64,000 nt of DNA. Source: Aralia elata (lineage: Eukaryota > Streptophyta > Magnoliopsida > Apiales > Araliaceae). A model generated the notes under the pieces. That model worked only from the letters and a program-made list of their open reading frames with translations. It was not told the origin of the DNA and ran no database searches. A program made the position numbers and the translations under genes. The stretch lies in contig CM068377.1 in assembly GCA_034770075.1 (NCBI GenBank), positions 51,438,271-51,502,270 of the forward strand, written 5' to 3'. The number at the start of each line of letters is the position of its first letter. Position 1 is the first letter of the stretch. Positions 34,142 through 40,400 of this stretch are shown here, in pieces.

Positions 34142-34848
34142 ATTATCCAGTCCCCATTATCATAGAATAAATAACTTCTAATATCCATTATCCAGTCCCC
34201 ATTATCATAGAATAAGTAACTTCTAATATTCACAATAAAACCACTTGATGACACTAAGACTACATTTGTTTGCAATTATGTTGTAGGGGATTCAACTATT
34301 TATACTAGTTTAAAACCTGTAAGTACTCTTTTATTCTGGAATTAGTCCTAAGACGACAACCTCATGGACTATTTCTGTTGTTTCAAAGATTATTTATGAG
34401 GGACTATATAAACGCAAGGGATAAAGTGAGATTAAATATTACCCCTTTTAAGGTATCAAATGGCTTTAGGAGTAAAATATAGTCCATAGTTGTCATGGAC
34501 AAAGAATCCAAATACAAATAAGTATAAATAGTCAAAACAAACATAGCCTAAAAGCCCAGCAGCATTAAGCATAATGATTGCATATGAATTCAGATTCAGT
34601 ATCAAGAAAAACCCAAATTAAATTAAATTTTACCTTATTGCCAGCTCGAGAATTTGTGTGCTCAGGTTGGCCAGGTCCCCCGGTTGCCCCAGGCGAAGGT
34701 GGCAATTTACCACCGTCCCCCTAAAAAAAATTTTTTAAAAAAAGGCAAATTCCCCAATAAGGAAAATTTTTCATACCTATAAAATATACCGAATGCAGGA
34801 TCAAATCAACAAGTGTACCTGAGAAGAGTCGGTGCTTTTGCTAGTCAT
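1226..34848 (-). CDS. PH-domain RhoGAP, REN1/PHGAP family (13 exons, 3' end outside window)
   Basis: Predicted ROP (plant Rho) GTPase-activating protein. Exons on the minus strand: 34848-34819, 34720-34634, 33664-33628, 27121-27045, 21622-21552, 21429-21351, 12750-12612, 12048-11929, 7759-7682, 6057-6002, 5899-5830, 4675-4591, 1469-1226. All junctions are GT-AG and every phase agrees, giving 391 codons without a stop. Residues 1-39 are Gly/Pro/Ser-rich. A PH domain spans about 40-146 (VYKSGPLFLSSRG, then GWTSWKKRWF, ending EWKTALEEAL). RhoGAP runs from about 184, with the presumed catalytic Arg222 in EGILRQAADVDD, then LRELPSSPVPASCCNALLEA and MAPLLLRPLLAGDCE. Exon 13 ends at EEYDSFFG on a GTATGG donor, so the acidic and coiled-coil C-terminus usual in the family lies to the left. 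Introns range from about 0.1 to 8.6 kb and hold most of the transposons in this half. REN1 versus PHGAP1/2 cannot be decided here. Confidence 0.9.
2390..3230 (+). pseudogene. LINE (non-LTR retrotransposon) ORF2 3' fragment
   Basis: A broken plus-strand frame contains the block found after the reverse transcriptase in plant L1 elements: an HLVDWDSLYCPREEGSLGLE stretch near 2610-2670, then a LVGKWLYK-like piece and KYGLQ. After a frameshift at about 2770-2830 comes IGNKMHIQFCENIWNWD (2880-2935), the start of the zf-RVT-like domain. The rest of ORF2 and any poly(A) tail are missing or unrecognisable. It lies in the host intron between exons 12 and 13, antisense to the gene. Confidence 0.6.
3582..3950 (+). 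repeat. possible solo LTR
   Basis: An AT-rich segment runs from TGATAATATTATTAGG to CCTTGTCCTACATCA. In the middle it has CTATATAAACAG (near 3810), followed by short ATT repeats and a T-rich stretch, the order of TATA box, RNA start and U5 in plant LTRs. I find no matching target-site duplication and no second copy, so this rests on layout alone. Confidence 0.28.
3951..6118. other. intronic DNA around RhoGAP exons 10-12, no other feature
   Basis: Apart from exons at 4675-4591, 5899-5830 and 6057-6002, this stretch is AT-rich with no element ends, long frames or RNA gene that I can recognise. Confidence 0.5.
6119..6480. repeat. two-copy tandem duplication, about 170-bp unit
   Basis: Two adjacent diverged copies each run from a CCAAAAATnA...TGCTAATTTTTCTT start, through TTTTTAGGAA and TATAATTTGCACTACATTGG, to a CTTGC(G/T)GATGGGTGAA end. 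The second copy starts near 6300. The internal GATTTGAACTTCTAATC weakly resembles a tRNA-derived B box, so a SINE origin is possible but unproven. Confidence 0.5.
6495..6736. mobile_element. Stowaway-type MITE
   Basis: This 242-bp element is flanked by TA on both sides. Its ends are imperfect inverted repeats: TTCCCTCCGTTCCACAAAAG on the left, and CTCCATCTGTTCTACAAAAA when the right end is read in reverse. These match the CTCCCTCCGTTCC consensus of Tc1/mariner-related Stowaway MITEs. It lies in the intron between exons 9 and 10. Confidence 0.82.
8044..8300. repeat. fragment resembling one arm of a MULE-like inverted-repeat element
   Basis: The text (AAAATTTACCACCTGCAGTT, then CAACCACCTATGGT, then a GTTAAATTAG segment) resembles the arms of the element at 35587-36856. 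I do not see a convincing second arm here. Unassigned intron apart from this similarity. Confidence 0.3.
8712..9056 (+). repeat. solo or truncated LTR fragment of the element E family
   Basis: This is the reverse complement of the LTR end at 56316-56660. Shared segments include the CACCCTC...GAATA block, GGTGGATCACCTCTAGAGGC, CTTGTACCTGAGGAAGC, and the terminus ...GCTCGCGTTATATACAAACC. It stops at ACAAACCTAAT with no primer-binding site after it, so only about the last 345 bp of a 1.88-kb LTR remains. It lies in the intron between exons 8 and 9. Confidence 0.75.
9619..11259. mobile_element. non-autonomous MULE-like element with about 160-bp terminal inverted repeats
   Basis: The left arm (9619-9777: GCTTAAAAATAAATTACTGC, then CCTTTTTCCACTTCG, then TTCAATTAGAACGTCACGTC) is repeated in reverse at 11095-11259. 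The interior has no transposase frame; it holds a (TG)n(TA)n microsatellite near 10522-10570 and a G-rich GGTGGT stretch near 10770-10830. Long arms with a non-coding interior suggest a Mutator-like family. I could not find a clean 9-bp target duplication. Confidence 0.6.
11629..11875. mobile_element. Stowaway-type MITE
   Basis: This 247-bp AT-rich element lies between TA dinucleotides. The left end is CACCCTCGATTCCAAAATAT; the right end read in reverse is TTTCCTCTGTTTCAAAATAT. These are diverged forms of the Stowaway CTCCCTCCGTTTC terminus. It ends about 50 bp from RhoGAP exon 8 without disturbing its donor site. Confidence 0.72.
12957..15000 (-). pseudogene. LINE ORF2 remnant (reverse transcriptase plus zf-RVT-like region)
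   Basis: Read on the minus strand, the plant L1 blocks occur in order, with frameshifts and stops between them. SAFMGGWQILDD (about 14960) and MVLKLDFEKAYYRV (about 14860) come first, then HLQFADDTIFFLPEGV with the FADD catalytic motif (about 14540). YLGVPLGENPKSS (about 14350) and SKRLDCWIGAYL follow. The last block is a cysteine/histidine-rich stretch, DICVMCMQASEDSSHLFLHC (about 13330-13400). A T-rich plus-strand run at 12957-12975 probably marks the poly(A) end. The 5' end is truncated, as is usual for LINEs. It lies in the 8.6-kb intron between exons 6 and 7, in the same direction as the host gene. Confidence 0.75.
15242..15285. repeat. 44-bp direct repeat, left flank of copia G
   Basis: This stretch starts AATAATGTGGCAAAGGC and ends GTGCAAGGGTA. 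It is identical to the sequence just right of the 3' LTR (20645-20688). It is far longer than the 5-bp duplication made by copia integrase. Confidence 0.9.
15291..15448 (+). repeat. 5' LTR of copia G, 5'-truncated
   Basis: It matches 20487-20645 apart from one T/C substitution and one missing A. It contains CTGTATAAATTG as a TATA-like promoter box and ends ATCTTACA. The canonical TGTTAG start is absent; instead ACATA joins GTGTATGTGCTG. Confidence 0.9.
15449..15460 (+). other. primer-binding site (initiator tRNA-Met)
   Basis: TGGTATCAGAGC follows the LTR end directly, the standard priming site of plant copia elements. Confidence 0.9.
16164..20462 (+). pseudogene. gag-pol polyprotein of copia G, one frame with two nonsense codons
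   Basis: One frame of 1,433 codons (including the final stop) encodes the whole polyprotein and is broken only by TAG at 19245-19247 and TGA at 19359-19361. Gag contains FKLDGSNYLAWSQACR near residue 32 and a zinc knuckle, CDYCGGKNHTRDRC, near 263. Protease has IIDTGASEHMTG near 358. The integrase HHCC region starts HQWHRRLGHP near 492; its D, D and E lie in HTDVWGP (about 552), HSDNGREY (about 616) and PEQNGVAERKN (about 648). RT begins near 945, with GCKWVYTVKQKADG, and has YVDD at about 19510-19521. RNase H has DSDWAG, SVEAEYQA and ends ADILTKGLSG. Both stops fit single C-to-T changes of Q or R codons at conserved positions (WDI-stop-QLDVKNAF; CRL-stop-KALYGLKQ). The start is the first ATG of the open frame after the leader. 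Likely inactive unless read through. Confidence 0.93.
20461..20469 (+). other. polypurine tract of copia G
   Basis: GAGGGGGAG overlaps the gag-pol stop codon and abuts the 3' LTR; it is the expected plus-strand primer site. Confidence 0.85.
20470..20645 (+). repeat. 3' LTR of copia G
   Basis: 176 bp, TGTTAGAAG to ATCTTACA, with complete canonical TG...CA ends, unlike the 5' copy. Confidence 0.92.
20646..20688. repeat. 43-bp direct repeat, right flank of copia G
   Basis: Second copy of the 15243-15285 sequence, starting immediately after the 3' LTR; one further base (A) is shared with the LTR end. Confidence 0.9.
20689..21350. other. intron 6 remainder, nothing recognised
   Basis: AT-rich intronic DNA between copia G and exon 6, with no element ends or coding blocks. 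Confidence 0.5.
21690..22028 (-). mobile_element. truncated copia related to G: one LTR, primer-binding site and part of the leader
   Basis: On the minus strand an LTR runs from 22028 (TGTTAGAAG) to 21850 (CTTTCTTCA), 179 bp. The primer-binding site TGGTATCAGAGC follows at 21849-21838. A leader comes next, with GCGTCGCTGCTACTC and AATTGACATCATA echoing the leader of G. It breaks off near 21690 with no coding sequence. The LTR shares CTGTGAGCACT(A/G)AGGAAAAC with G. It lies in the intron between exons 4 and 5, in the same direction as the gene. Confidence 0.82.
22029..23745. other. intron 4 segment with microsatellites and a local duplication
   Basis: It contains (TGTA)n(TA)n at about 23540-23596 and (TG)n(TA)n at 23704-23745. 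A diverged block of about 65 bp is present twice (about 23350-23410 and 23640-23695; shared GATGTATTTGGCTA and TCCATTAGAAAGT). There is also a 16-bp perfect inverted repeat at 23253-23296. No coding blocks. Confidence 0.55.
23253..23296. repeat. perfect 16-bp inverted repeat (hairpin)
   Basis: GTTTGCCAAATTGTTT at 23253-23268 pairs with AAACAATTTGGCAAAC at 23281-23296 across a 12-base loop. Confidence 0.85.
23746..26021 (+). mobile_element. non-autonomous Ty1/copia element F, very young
   Basis: Two 223-bp LTRs (23746-23968 and 25799-26021; TGTTAGAAT...CTTTCAACA) differ at one base and are flanked by the duplication TATAT. The primer-binding site TGGTATCAGAGC is at 23969-23980 and the polypurine end TTTGAGGGGGAG at 25787-25798. 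The leader around 24050-24190 is clearly related to that of autonomous copia G (GAAATTGATATCATA, TACCCATAGCCAGGCGACC). The remaining interior has no gag, protease, integrase or RT motif. The longest frame (24591-25046, 151 codons) is hydrophobic low-complexity sequence spanning an internal polypurine copy, so I do not call it a gene. Mobilisation would need proteins from a relative. It inserted into a TA microsatellite in RhoGAP intron 4. Confidence 0.9.
24664..24721 (+). repeat. internal duplicate of the polypurine-tract end of element F
   Basis: These 58 bp (TTTTTGTCAAATGCACTTTA to GCATTTGAGGGGGAG) recur with a few changes at 25741-25798, next to the 3' LTR. The copies bracket 1,019 bp of unrelated sequence. 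Confidence 0.88.
26022..27044. other. intron 4 segment, nothing recognised
   Basis: A GC-richer patch at 26090-26135 (GCCTAGGCCCAGGGGAGC) stands out but matches no element I can name. Otherwise AT-rich intron. Confidence 0.45.
27691..27722. repeat. (TC)n microsatellite inside the gypsy 5' LTR
   Basis: About 16 CT units; the 3' LTR has only CTCTCTCTTG at the matching place, so the array grew after insertion. Confidence 0.9.
27847..28080 (+). CDS. short ORF with chloroplast-transit-peptide-like N-terminus, just after the gypsy 5' LTR
   Basis: A 77-codon frame from the ATG at 27847 starts MAKAFSSSLLSTSLVILKKS. It is rich in Ser/Thr and Lys and poor in acidic residues, like plastid transit peptides. 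It then stops without a recognisable mature domain. It begins a few bases after the LTR end, where a primer-binding site should be, so it could be a captured gene fragment or chance. Function unknown. Confidence 0.3.
   Translation: MAKAFSSSLLSTSLVILKKSQSPNSLISSQSSTSAIFSLNKSQTTKSKQNTKVLVSTSEQKSRNHNVTICFHVRPAT
28645..28975 (+). pseudogene. Ty3/gypsy Gag fragment
   Basis: The frame has the retrotransposon Gag layout: a FGEVGTEKICDQFKLFKQSY segment, then REFCMSLERRYKEVKFLEPKSLTQAYKQAK. The latter matches the usual end of the domain (LKPEIR..V..L.P.SL..A..LA). The zinc knuckle is not seen. Confidence 0.55.
29055..29510 (+). pseudogene. Ty3/gypsy integrase fragment
   Basis: Broken frames read YWNGMHKDVAQWVGDFLVCQ (29066-29135; end of the HHCC zinc finger), then FMDFISGHTNSRGYE. 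After a frameshift come VITDRFSTYSHFIALKH and GIRLQISTAYHPQSDVSTKR-INQCLEQYL (to about 29500), the region of the second Asp and the Glu of the DDE core. Stops and shifts show long decay. Confidence 0.72.
29900..30182 (+). pseudogene. Pol C-terminus of the gypsy element (post-integrase, chromodomain-like end)
   Basis: Segments HPTYPVSQLKNHVGEAIA, then LPAGTPEEN and LIVLEKRWMYKK, and in another frame SIEEATWEDQELLQLNYPYF, follow the order of the region after the integrase core in chromovirus-like gypsy elements (HVSQLK; LxxRxVxK; ATWE). It is interrupted at 30183 by element H. Confidence 0.6.
30183..32293 (-). mobile_element. non-autonomous LTR retrotransposon H, nested in the gypsy element
   Basis: Two 646-bp LTRs (30183-30828 and 31648-32293; plus-strand text TGTTAACG...CTCCAACA) differ at roughly 20 positions and are flanked by CATTA on both sides (30178-30182, 32294-32298). 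Orientation is minus. Reading that strand, a TTGGCGCTAGAAGGAGGGC-type priming region (31647-31629) follows one LTR, and a polypurine tract (GAGAGTGGGGGGCAA, about 30843-30829) precedes the other. In the minus sense the LTR has TTATATATAAAAGG near 32090 as a TATA box. The 819-bp interior has no Gag or Pol; it carries two short tandem-repeat arrays. Size and content fit a TRIM/LARD-like parasite of an autonomous element. Confidence 0.87.
30930..31213. repeat. two tandem-repeat arrays in the interior of element H
   Basis: Array 1 (30930-31010) has about four units of about 20 bp built on GTCCGTCCCGAAGAACGTT. Array 2 (31081-31213) has a period of exactly 60 bp, built on CTCTTCGGCCTGCT and AGCGGCTT. 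On the minus strand array 2 can be read as an Arg/Ser-rich stretch inside a 66-codon frame (31303-31103). Confidence 0.8.
32675..33627. other. intron 3 segment, microsatellite only
   Basis: A compound repeat, GTGTGCGTGTATG(TA)n(CA)n, lies at about 33173-33216. Otherwise AT-rich intron with no element ends or coding blocks. Confidence 0.5.
33969..34227. repeat. three-step local duplication with (TA)n expansion
   Basis: A unit starting ACCCTGACACATCTA and ending TAACTTCTAAT occurs at 33971-34059 and again at 34062-34182, where ATTAAATATT has become a (TA)n run (34110-34139). The last 45 bp (ATCCATTATCCAGTCCCC onward) is repeated once more at 34181-34227. It lies in intron 2. Confidence 0.8.
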
Positions 34849-35300
34849 ACAAGATCAAGGAACAATCACAAACAACCTGCGTTTACATTGATGAGATTCA
34901 AAATTAAAATATCCTCACAATGTAACTGAAGAAAAATTAACCAAATTGAAAATAATGAACAAAAATTAAGGACCAGAATGCATATCAGAACAAATACCTA
35001 AGAACCAAATTGAATTAAATTTAAATTTTAAAATAAATTATAGTAATCATAATGTGGTACAAGGAAGAAGAAAGGAAGAGAGAGAGAGGAAGGAAGGAAG
35101 AAAGATGAAGGGGAAAAGTGAGGAGAGGAGAGAAAAGTCTAATTTTCTCTTTCTACTTTCTCTCCCCTCTCCGGACTTTGGCTAACGGAAACCCGAGTCT
35201 CTCTTCGCCCATTTTGAGCGGGGCTTTTGGCGTTCATTCGTCTTTTTACACGTTAACCGTTGATGTCTCCCACCCTTTTTCTAATATGCAACGGAGGGAA
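34849..35300 (-). promoter_or_regulatory. probable 5' UTR, UTR intron and promoter-proximal region of the RhoGAP gene
   Basis: Read on the minus strand, an acceptor (AACGCAG followed by GTTG) lies about 30 bases before the ATG at 34848. This suggests a short intron in the 5' UTR, with a possible donor near 35056. Upstream is a purine/pyrimidine-biased CT/GA stretch (35060-35180), common in plant 5' UTRs, then a GC-richer patch (35160-35230). I cannot identify a convincing TATA box. A 63-codon plus-strand frame here looks like chance. Confidence 0.35.
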
Positions 35301-35307
35301 TCATGTT

Positions 35308-35371
35308 GAGTGTTTTCTTTTTTCTTTTTTTCTTTTTTTCTTTTTTTCTTTTTTTCTTTTTTTCTTTTTTA
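35308..35371. repeat. (CTTTTTTT)n microsatellite
   Basis: About seven octamer units, just upstream of the RhoGAP 5' region; on the gene's strand it is an A-rich (AAAAAAAG)n tract. Confidence 0.9.
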
Positions 35372-35586
35372 AGTTTAACTAGCCAACTGTCCCGTTCGCA
35401 CGGATTTGTTTTGTAAATAGCATAATTTTTAATTTTTTGTTAATTTTATATATAACTAACATGCGTACCTCGTGCTTAATTGTAGAATCATTATATTAAT
35501 GATTTTTTTCTAAATAAATTATGGGATAAATTATTTAATTTATTCCATAACTTATTAGCTATAAGTTTCCTTCTATATATAAGTAA

Positions 35587-36856
35587 GAGTAAAATACAAT
35601 TTATCATATATGGTTTTCAAATTTTTGTAAATCATCATCTGTTGTTAAAAAATCATCACTGAACCACTCATGGTTTATAAAATTTACAAACTCTCACTTC
35701 AGTATTAACACCGTTAACAGAAGGTGTTAAAGTACTAGATTACCCTTCTTAGCTTAATTTTGCATATAACCACCTAATTTGCTATTTATCTTGTTTCTTC
35801 ACAATTTTCACCAACTAGCTTATAAATCAAACTAAAAAAAATCTCCAATCATCTCAGTCAAATTCAAATCAATTAAAAAACATATTTAGATAAACAAAAT
35901 TTAATATTTATAATTTTATTATTTTAGAGTGTTATTTTATAATTATTAATTTGATTATTGACTGTATATTATCTCAATTTATATGCCTTAATTTATTCTT
36001 GATATTCAAATTTTATATATTTGTGGTCTTGTTGAATTATCATACTTATTTGATCTTAATTCGGGATCGTAACTAGATTCATGCATCTTATTATAGGTTT
36101 TATTTTTATAATAAACTTAAATTACTCCTATGCATGCATGCAGTTCATCCTTATCAATCAACATAGCTTTAATTTAATTATTATTATGTTTTAAAGTTCA
36201 AAATATTCAATTACCATTTTTTGTACCCCTCATTTCTCACCGGTATTTTATGTGTCTTTCCTTTTACTCTCCTTTTTGACAAAAGAAAATTTTATTGTGT
36301 GAATGCTTATGTGTCTAAACACAAAAAGGAGAATAAATATACTAGTAGTAAAAAATAGTAAGGAGACATTAATATTAATTATGTAATATAAAGAAGATAA
36401 AACAACCCACACCAATAAATATTAGCAAATAAACCAATGTGGTTACACTTTAGTTTATTTATTATATATATATATAATCATAAAATAATTATCCAAATAC
36501 GTATTAAGAAAAAGTCAAGATACTCGCAAACAAATTTTAAATGTATTTTTGTACGTATATTTGGTAGAAAATTGATAAAAAAAAATGAGAGTAAAGAAAC
36601 CGAATAGTAAATAAATTGGTTGTATCTTAAATATAAGTTAAGGGGGATATTTTTGTAGCTTACCTAGAGAATCTAGCTATTGGATAGCTCATTCACTTGC
36701 TAAAAGGAGAGTGAACTACGCGCTCCGTTAACTTAGATAGAAAAGATAAACGTTATACTTTTTTTCAAACCATAAATAGTTAAGTGGTGATTTTTTAACC
36801 ACGTGTGGTGATTTATAAAAATGTGAAAATCACATAAGTAATAAAAGTAAAATCCT
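35587..36856. mobile_element. non-autonomous MULE-like element with long terminal inverted repeats
   Basis: The left arm (AGTAAAATACAATTT, then TTTTTGTAAATCATCATCTG, then GTTAAAAAATCATCACT) is matched in reverse by the right arm at about 36680-36856 (reads TTTTTATAAATCACCACACG, then GTTAAAAAATCACCACTTAA). Arms are about 130-170 bp and imperfect. The AT-rich interior has no transposase. Target duplication not resolved. Confidence 0.6.
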
Positions 36857-37462
36857 AGTTATATTTTAAATATAACTATACTTATATTCTACTAATAATA
36901 AAAATTTATACTAGGTAAGATAATTTTATGATTCTTTCATTGTAAAACTATATTACATATCTTTATTTCTAATGATTTTATGCATAATTATGATATTGTT
37001 AATTATTTATTATTTTTTATGAATTTTTTATTTGATAGAGTAATTATTTAAAATTTAATTTAATAATGAAATCATATTAATGGTCGAGGTATTATATTTA
37101 TACGTATATATATTTTAGCAATCGTATAGTTTAATATTTGGTGAGGTGATTTTTTTAAGATAGTTTCCTTTTAAAATTATATTATCTAAATAATAATAAA
37201 TTTTACTTATACTAAAAATTATAATTATACTTATATTTTAATAACAGTAATAAATTCAAATTAGGTAAGATGATCTTTGTGGTAATTTTATGTTATTTTA
37301 CATAAACTTGCATTATTATGTGCGTGTGTGTGTGTATATATATATATATATATTAATAAAATTAAAAAAAATTATATAGCATGATCTTATTTTGATTGTT
37401 TCCTTTTAAAACTATATTACTAATTCTTTTCTTTTTTTATATAAAACTATATTACTAATTCT
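36857..37462. other. AT-rich intergenic DNA
   Basis: No coding blocks. (TG)n(TA)n lies at 37320-37353. A diverged local repeat (TTTTAAAACTATATTAC...AATTCT) occurs at 37404 and 37440. ATTCT at 37458-37462 would be the left target duplication of LTR copy C. Confidence 0.5.
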
Positions 37463-40400
37463 TGTAACGCCCCCAAATCCCTGTACTCGTTACAATAGAC
37501 TCAGTGCATCACGATACACATCTTCCATAATATCTATCAATATTTTTATTGATTTAACTAGTTTATTTAGACATTATATCACATACCTCGTTTCTAAATC
37601 GCAACTTAGGTCTTACTCTTCTTACTTGATACCAACCTATAACCTTTACAGGATTTCTCTTTATCTTACTTTCTAGCTCCTAACCTTTCTGGTCCTATTA
37701 TTCTTTTATACCTACAATATGTTAATGATTGCAAGGGTGAGTATCAAATATGCTCAGCAAGTTTAAAAAAAAATAGAATCATATGCACGAGTATGAATCT
37801 CAATCATTGGATGAACATTATAGATAACTTTAAAGGTTCAGAAAGAATCTTAAGATTTCTGAAGTTCACAACATAACATCACAGAACGTTCAGTTTTAGA
37901 TTTCAATGTCTATGAAATCCCATCATATCTTTATTCATGAGAATCACAATATTTTAGAGAGTTAATTGAGTGGTCATAGGGACCATGAACTCTTTTCTCA
38001 ATGTTTAATAGTCACAAAGACTGTGAACTCTTCACAATGTCTAACAGTCACACAGACTAAAAAAACTCTTCACTGGGTTCAACAATCAGAAGGACTATGA
38101 ACTTTCCATAGGGTATTATTAGGTGATCAGCCCAATAACATCCCTAATCTTCACTGGTATCATAGGGGATCAGCCTATCGTACCCCATGTTATGCATAAC
38201 AATTCTTTCACGCTTAAAGTGTCAAATTGGTTACCCGACATCTAAACCCACTTTATCAGGGTTGTTCATACTCAATCTTAGATTCGAAATCCGCACCAAA
38301 GAAATTTGGTTTGGATAACATCAATCATCACGATTAACTTTATAATAGAGTAGCCAAAACAAATGGCATTCTCTTTATTTTCAATAAATTCATGAATATC
38401 AAGAACTTGCAAATTCACAAATATAACGTTTCGTTCATAGAACTTACCATACATTATGAGTTCAGGAATTCACCATAATAATATGAGTTCAATAACTTGT
38501 CATAGTAATATGAGTTCAAGAACTCATTAGGAGCTTACTATACAACTATGGGTTCAAGAACTTACCATACTAATATGAGTCACGAACCTACCATAATAGT
38601 ATGAGTTCAAGAACTCACATATATCCCCAAAACTTGCAACTTAGCTCAATCATAAGAATTTACATAAATGCAGGGCAAAAACAAATTAAGGAATTTGTTC
38701 AAATAAAGAGCTTGCTCAAATGAGAGAACTTGCAATAATAAAAAGCTTGCTCAAATTAATGAGTATGCATAAGCTACAAAACTTGCAATACCAAAATCTT
38801 ACTACAAGTTAAAGAACTTGCTCAAAGTGAGGGAACTTGCCTCGATCCGTAGTTCGTCATCTATATCATTCACATCCAATATTTCTTCCTCCCGTACTCA
38901 ATTCTAATTCATCCACAAAATTATAGAATATTTCTCATCAACAGTTTAACTTCCTCATAATAGTATTCACTTTTATTAATTTACTTCCCGTAATAATATT
39001 TTAACATTCATGTTAACTTTTCCAATAATCTTATAGTTTAAAATTAAATCTAAAAATTCTAAAATCTTGGTTAATCTCTTCTTTACGTCAAAATACGTTA
39101 TTACACATCAAAATATATCATTACTCAAAAGTTCATCTCAATCTGAGTTATAAAACTCGTTTTTTACAATTTTACTTTAAAAAAATACTATTTTTGTTTT
39201 TATTTAACTCTTTTGTTACTTTTTCGTTTTTGTTAATTCTTGAGCCAAATTAAAGCTTATACAGTCTAGTTTCATACTACCCAGGCCTTGGTTCTAGCCG
39301 CTTCCTCAATCATTCTAGATTTCATCATTTATAAGTTAGGTCAGAAAGTTACAATTTCTGACCAGCCTTACCAAATAATTCACCAAAAATAATTCACTCC
39401 ATAAAAATTGTTCAAACTCATGGGTCTTGCTAGATAACTTCCATATCTACAACTTTCCTTTTTATACTATTTTCAAATTCCAAACACACTATTTTATATA
39501 ATTTTTACAAAAAATAGTAACAAAATATGTCATTTTCTGCGTTTCAGCTCTACCCTGTCTAGCTAGAAAAATCATAACAATTAATCTACTCGGTAGAATT
39601 TGGCGAAATTTATGGAGTTGTTTATGTAACGATCGAGAATTTTACTTAGCCTGGTAATTAGGGTTTATGAGTATTATTGAATAAAATGAGTTTTTATGAA
39701 TATTATTCTATGTCATGTGTTTAAAGGTTGTATTATGACCTAGATTGTGATTACGTGTTAGAATTTACGAATTAGGGTTTCGTACGAGAAAATAAATTTT
39801 TTTCGAGAAAAGACGTAAAAATACTATTCACGCTAAAAATGCCTTTTACGTTTTTTGATTTTTCGAAGAATGCCATAGTGCTTATATGATGTCACGAGAC
39901 GTAATCTCTAATAAAATTCAAAAACGAAAAACATAAATTTTCGACTAATCGAACGATTACGAAAGTTAATTAAAAGGTTAATTTAATTGTTAATCCTTAG
40001 GGCTTTGTTATTGAGAGCCCAAATAGAAGTAATGTAGGAGGCCCAAGAATGATTTAATTGAGGCCTAAACTAAAAGTGATGGAGGCCCAACGAATGGCCC
40101 AAACCAAGCCCAAACTTGAAGAAGTCAAAGGAGGGTCAACATGTTAGCTAAATGAGGTTGAAATAAGTGGGAAATGAAATGCAAATGAGGAACCAAGGGG
40201 GAGGGACCCGACCACCTATGGCTTCTTGGAGAAGCTTGACCAAAGTCCTCCCACTTGCAAGCCTCACACAATTGCCCAACCACTTGCCATTTAATGTTTA
40301 ACCCCAAAAGTCTTGCCTTCCATCATTTAACTCAACCATGGTTAGCTTGGTGTTGGTTAATGAGGGAGTGGTTAGTAAGGATTTAGAAATTATGGGGGGA

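Noticed and set aside
35118..35309. 63-codon plus-strand ORF upstream of the RhoGAP ATG
   Set aside because: Lies antisense in the presumed 5' UTR; composition is that of a CT-rich leader.
38440..38840. CRISPR-like array
   Set aside because: Units are directly tandem and diverged, without unique spacers, and the host is a plant.
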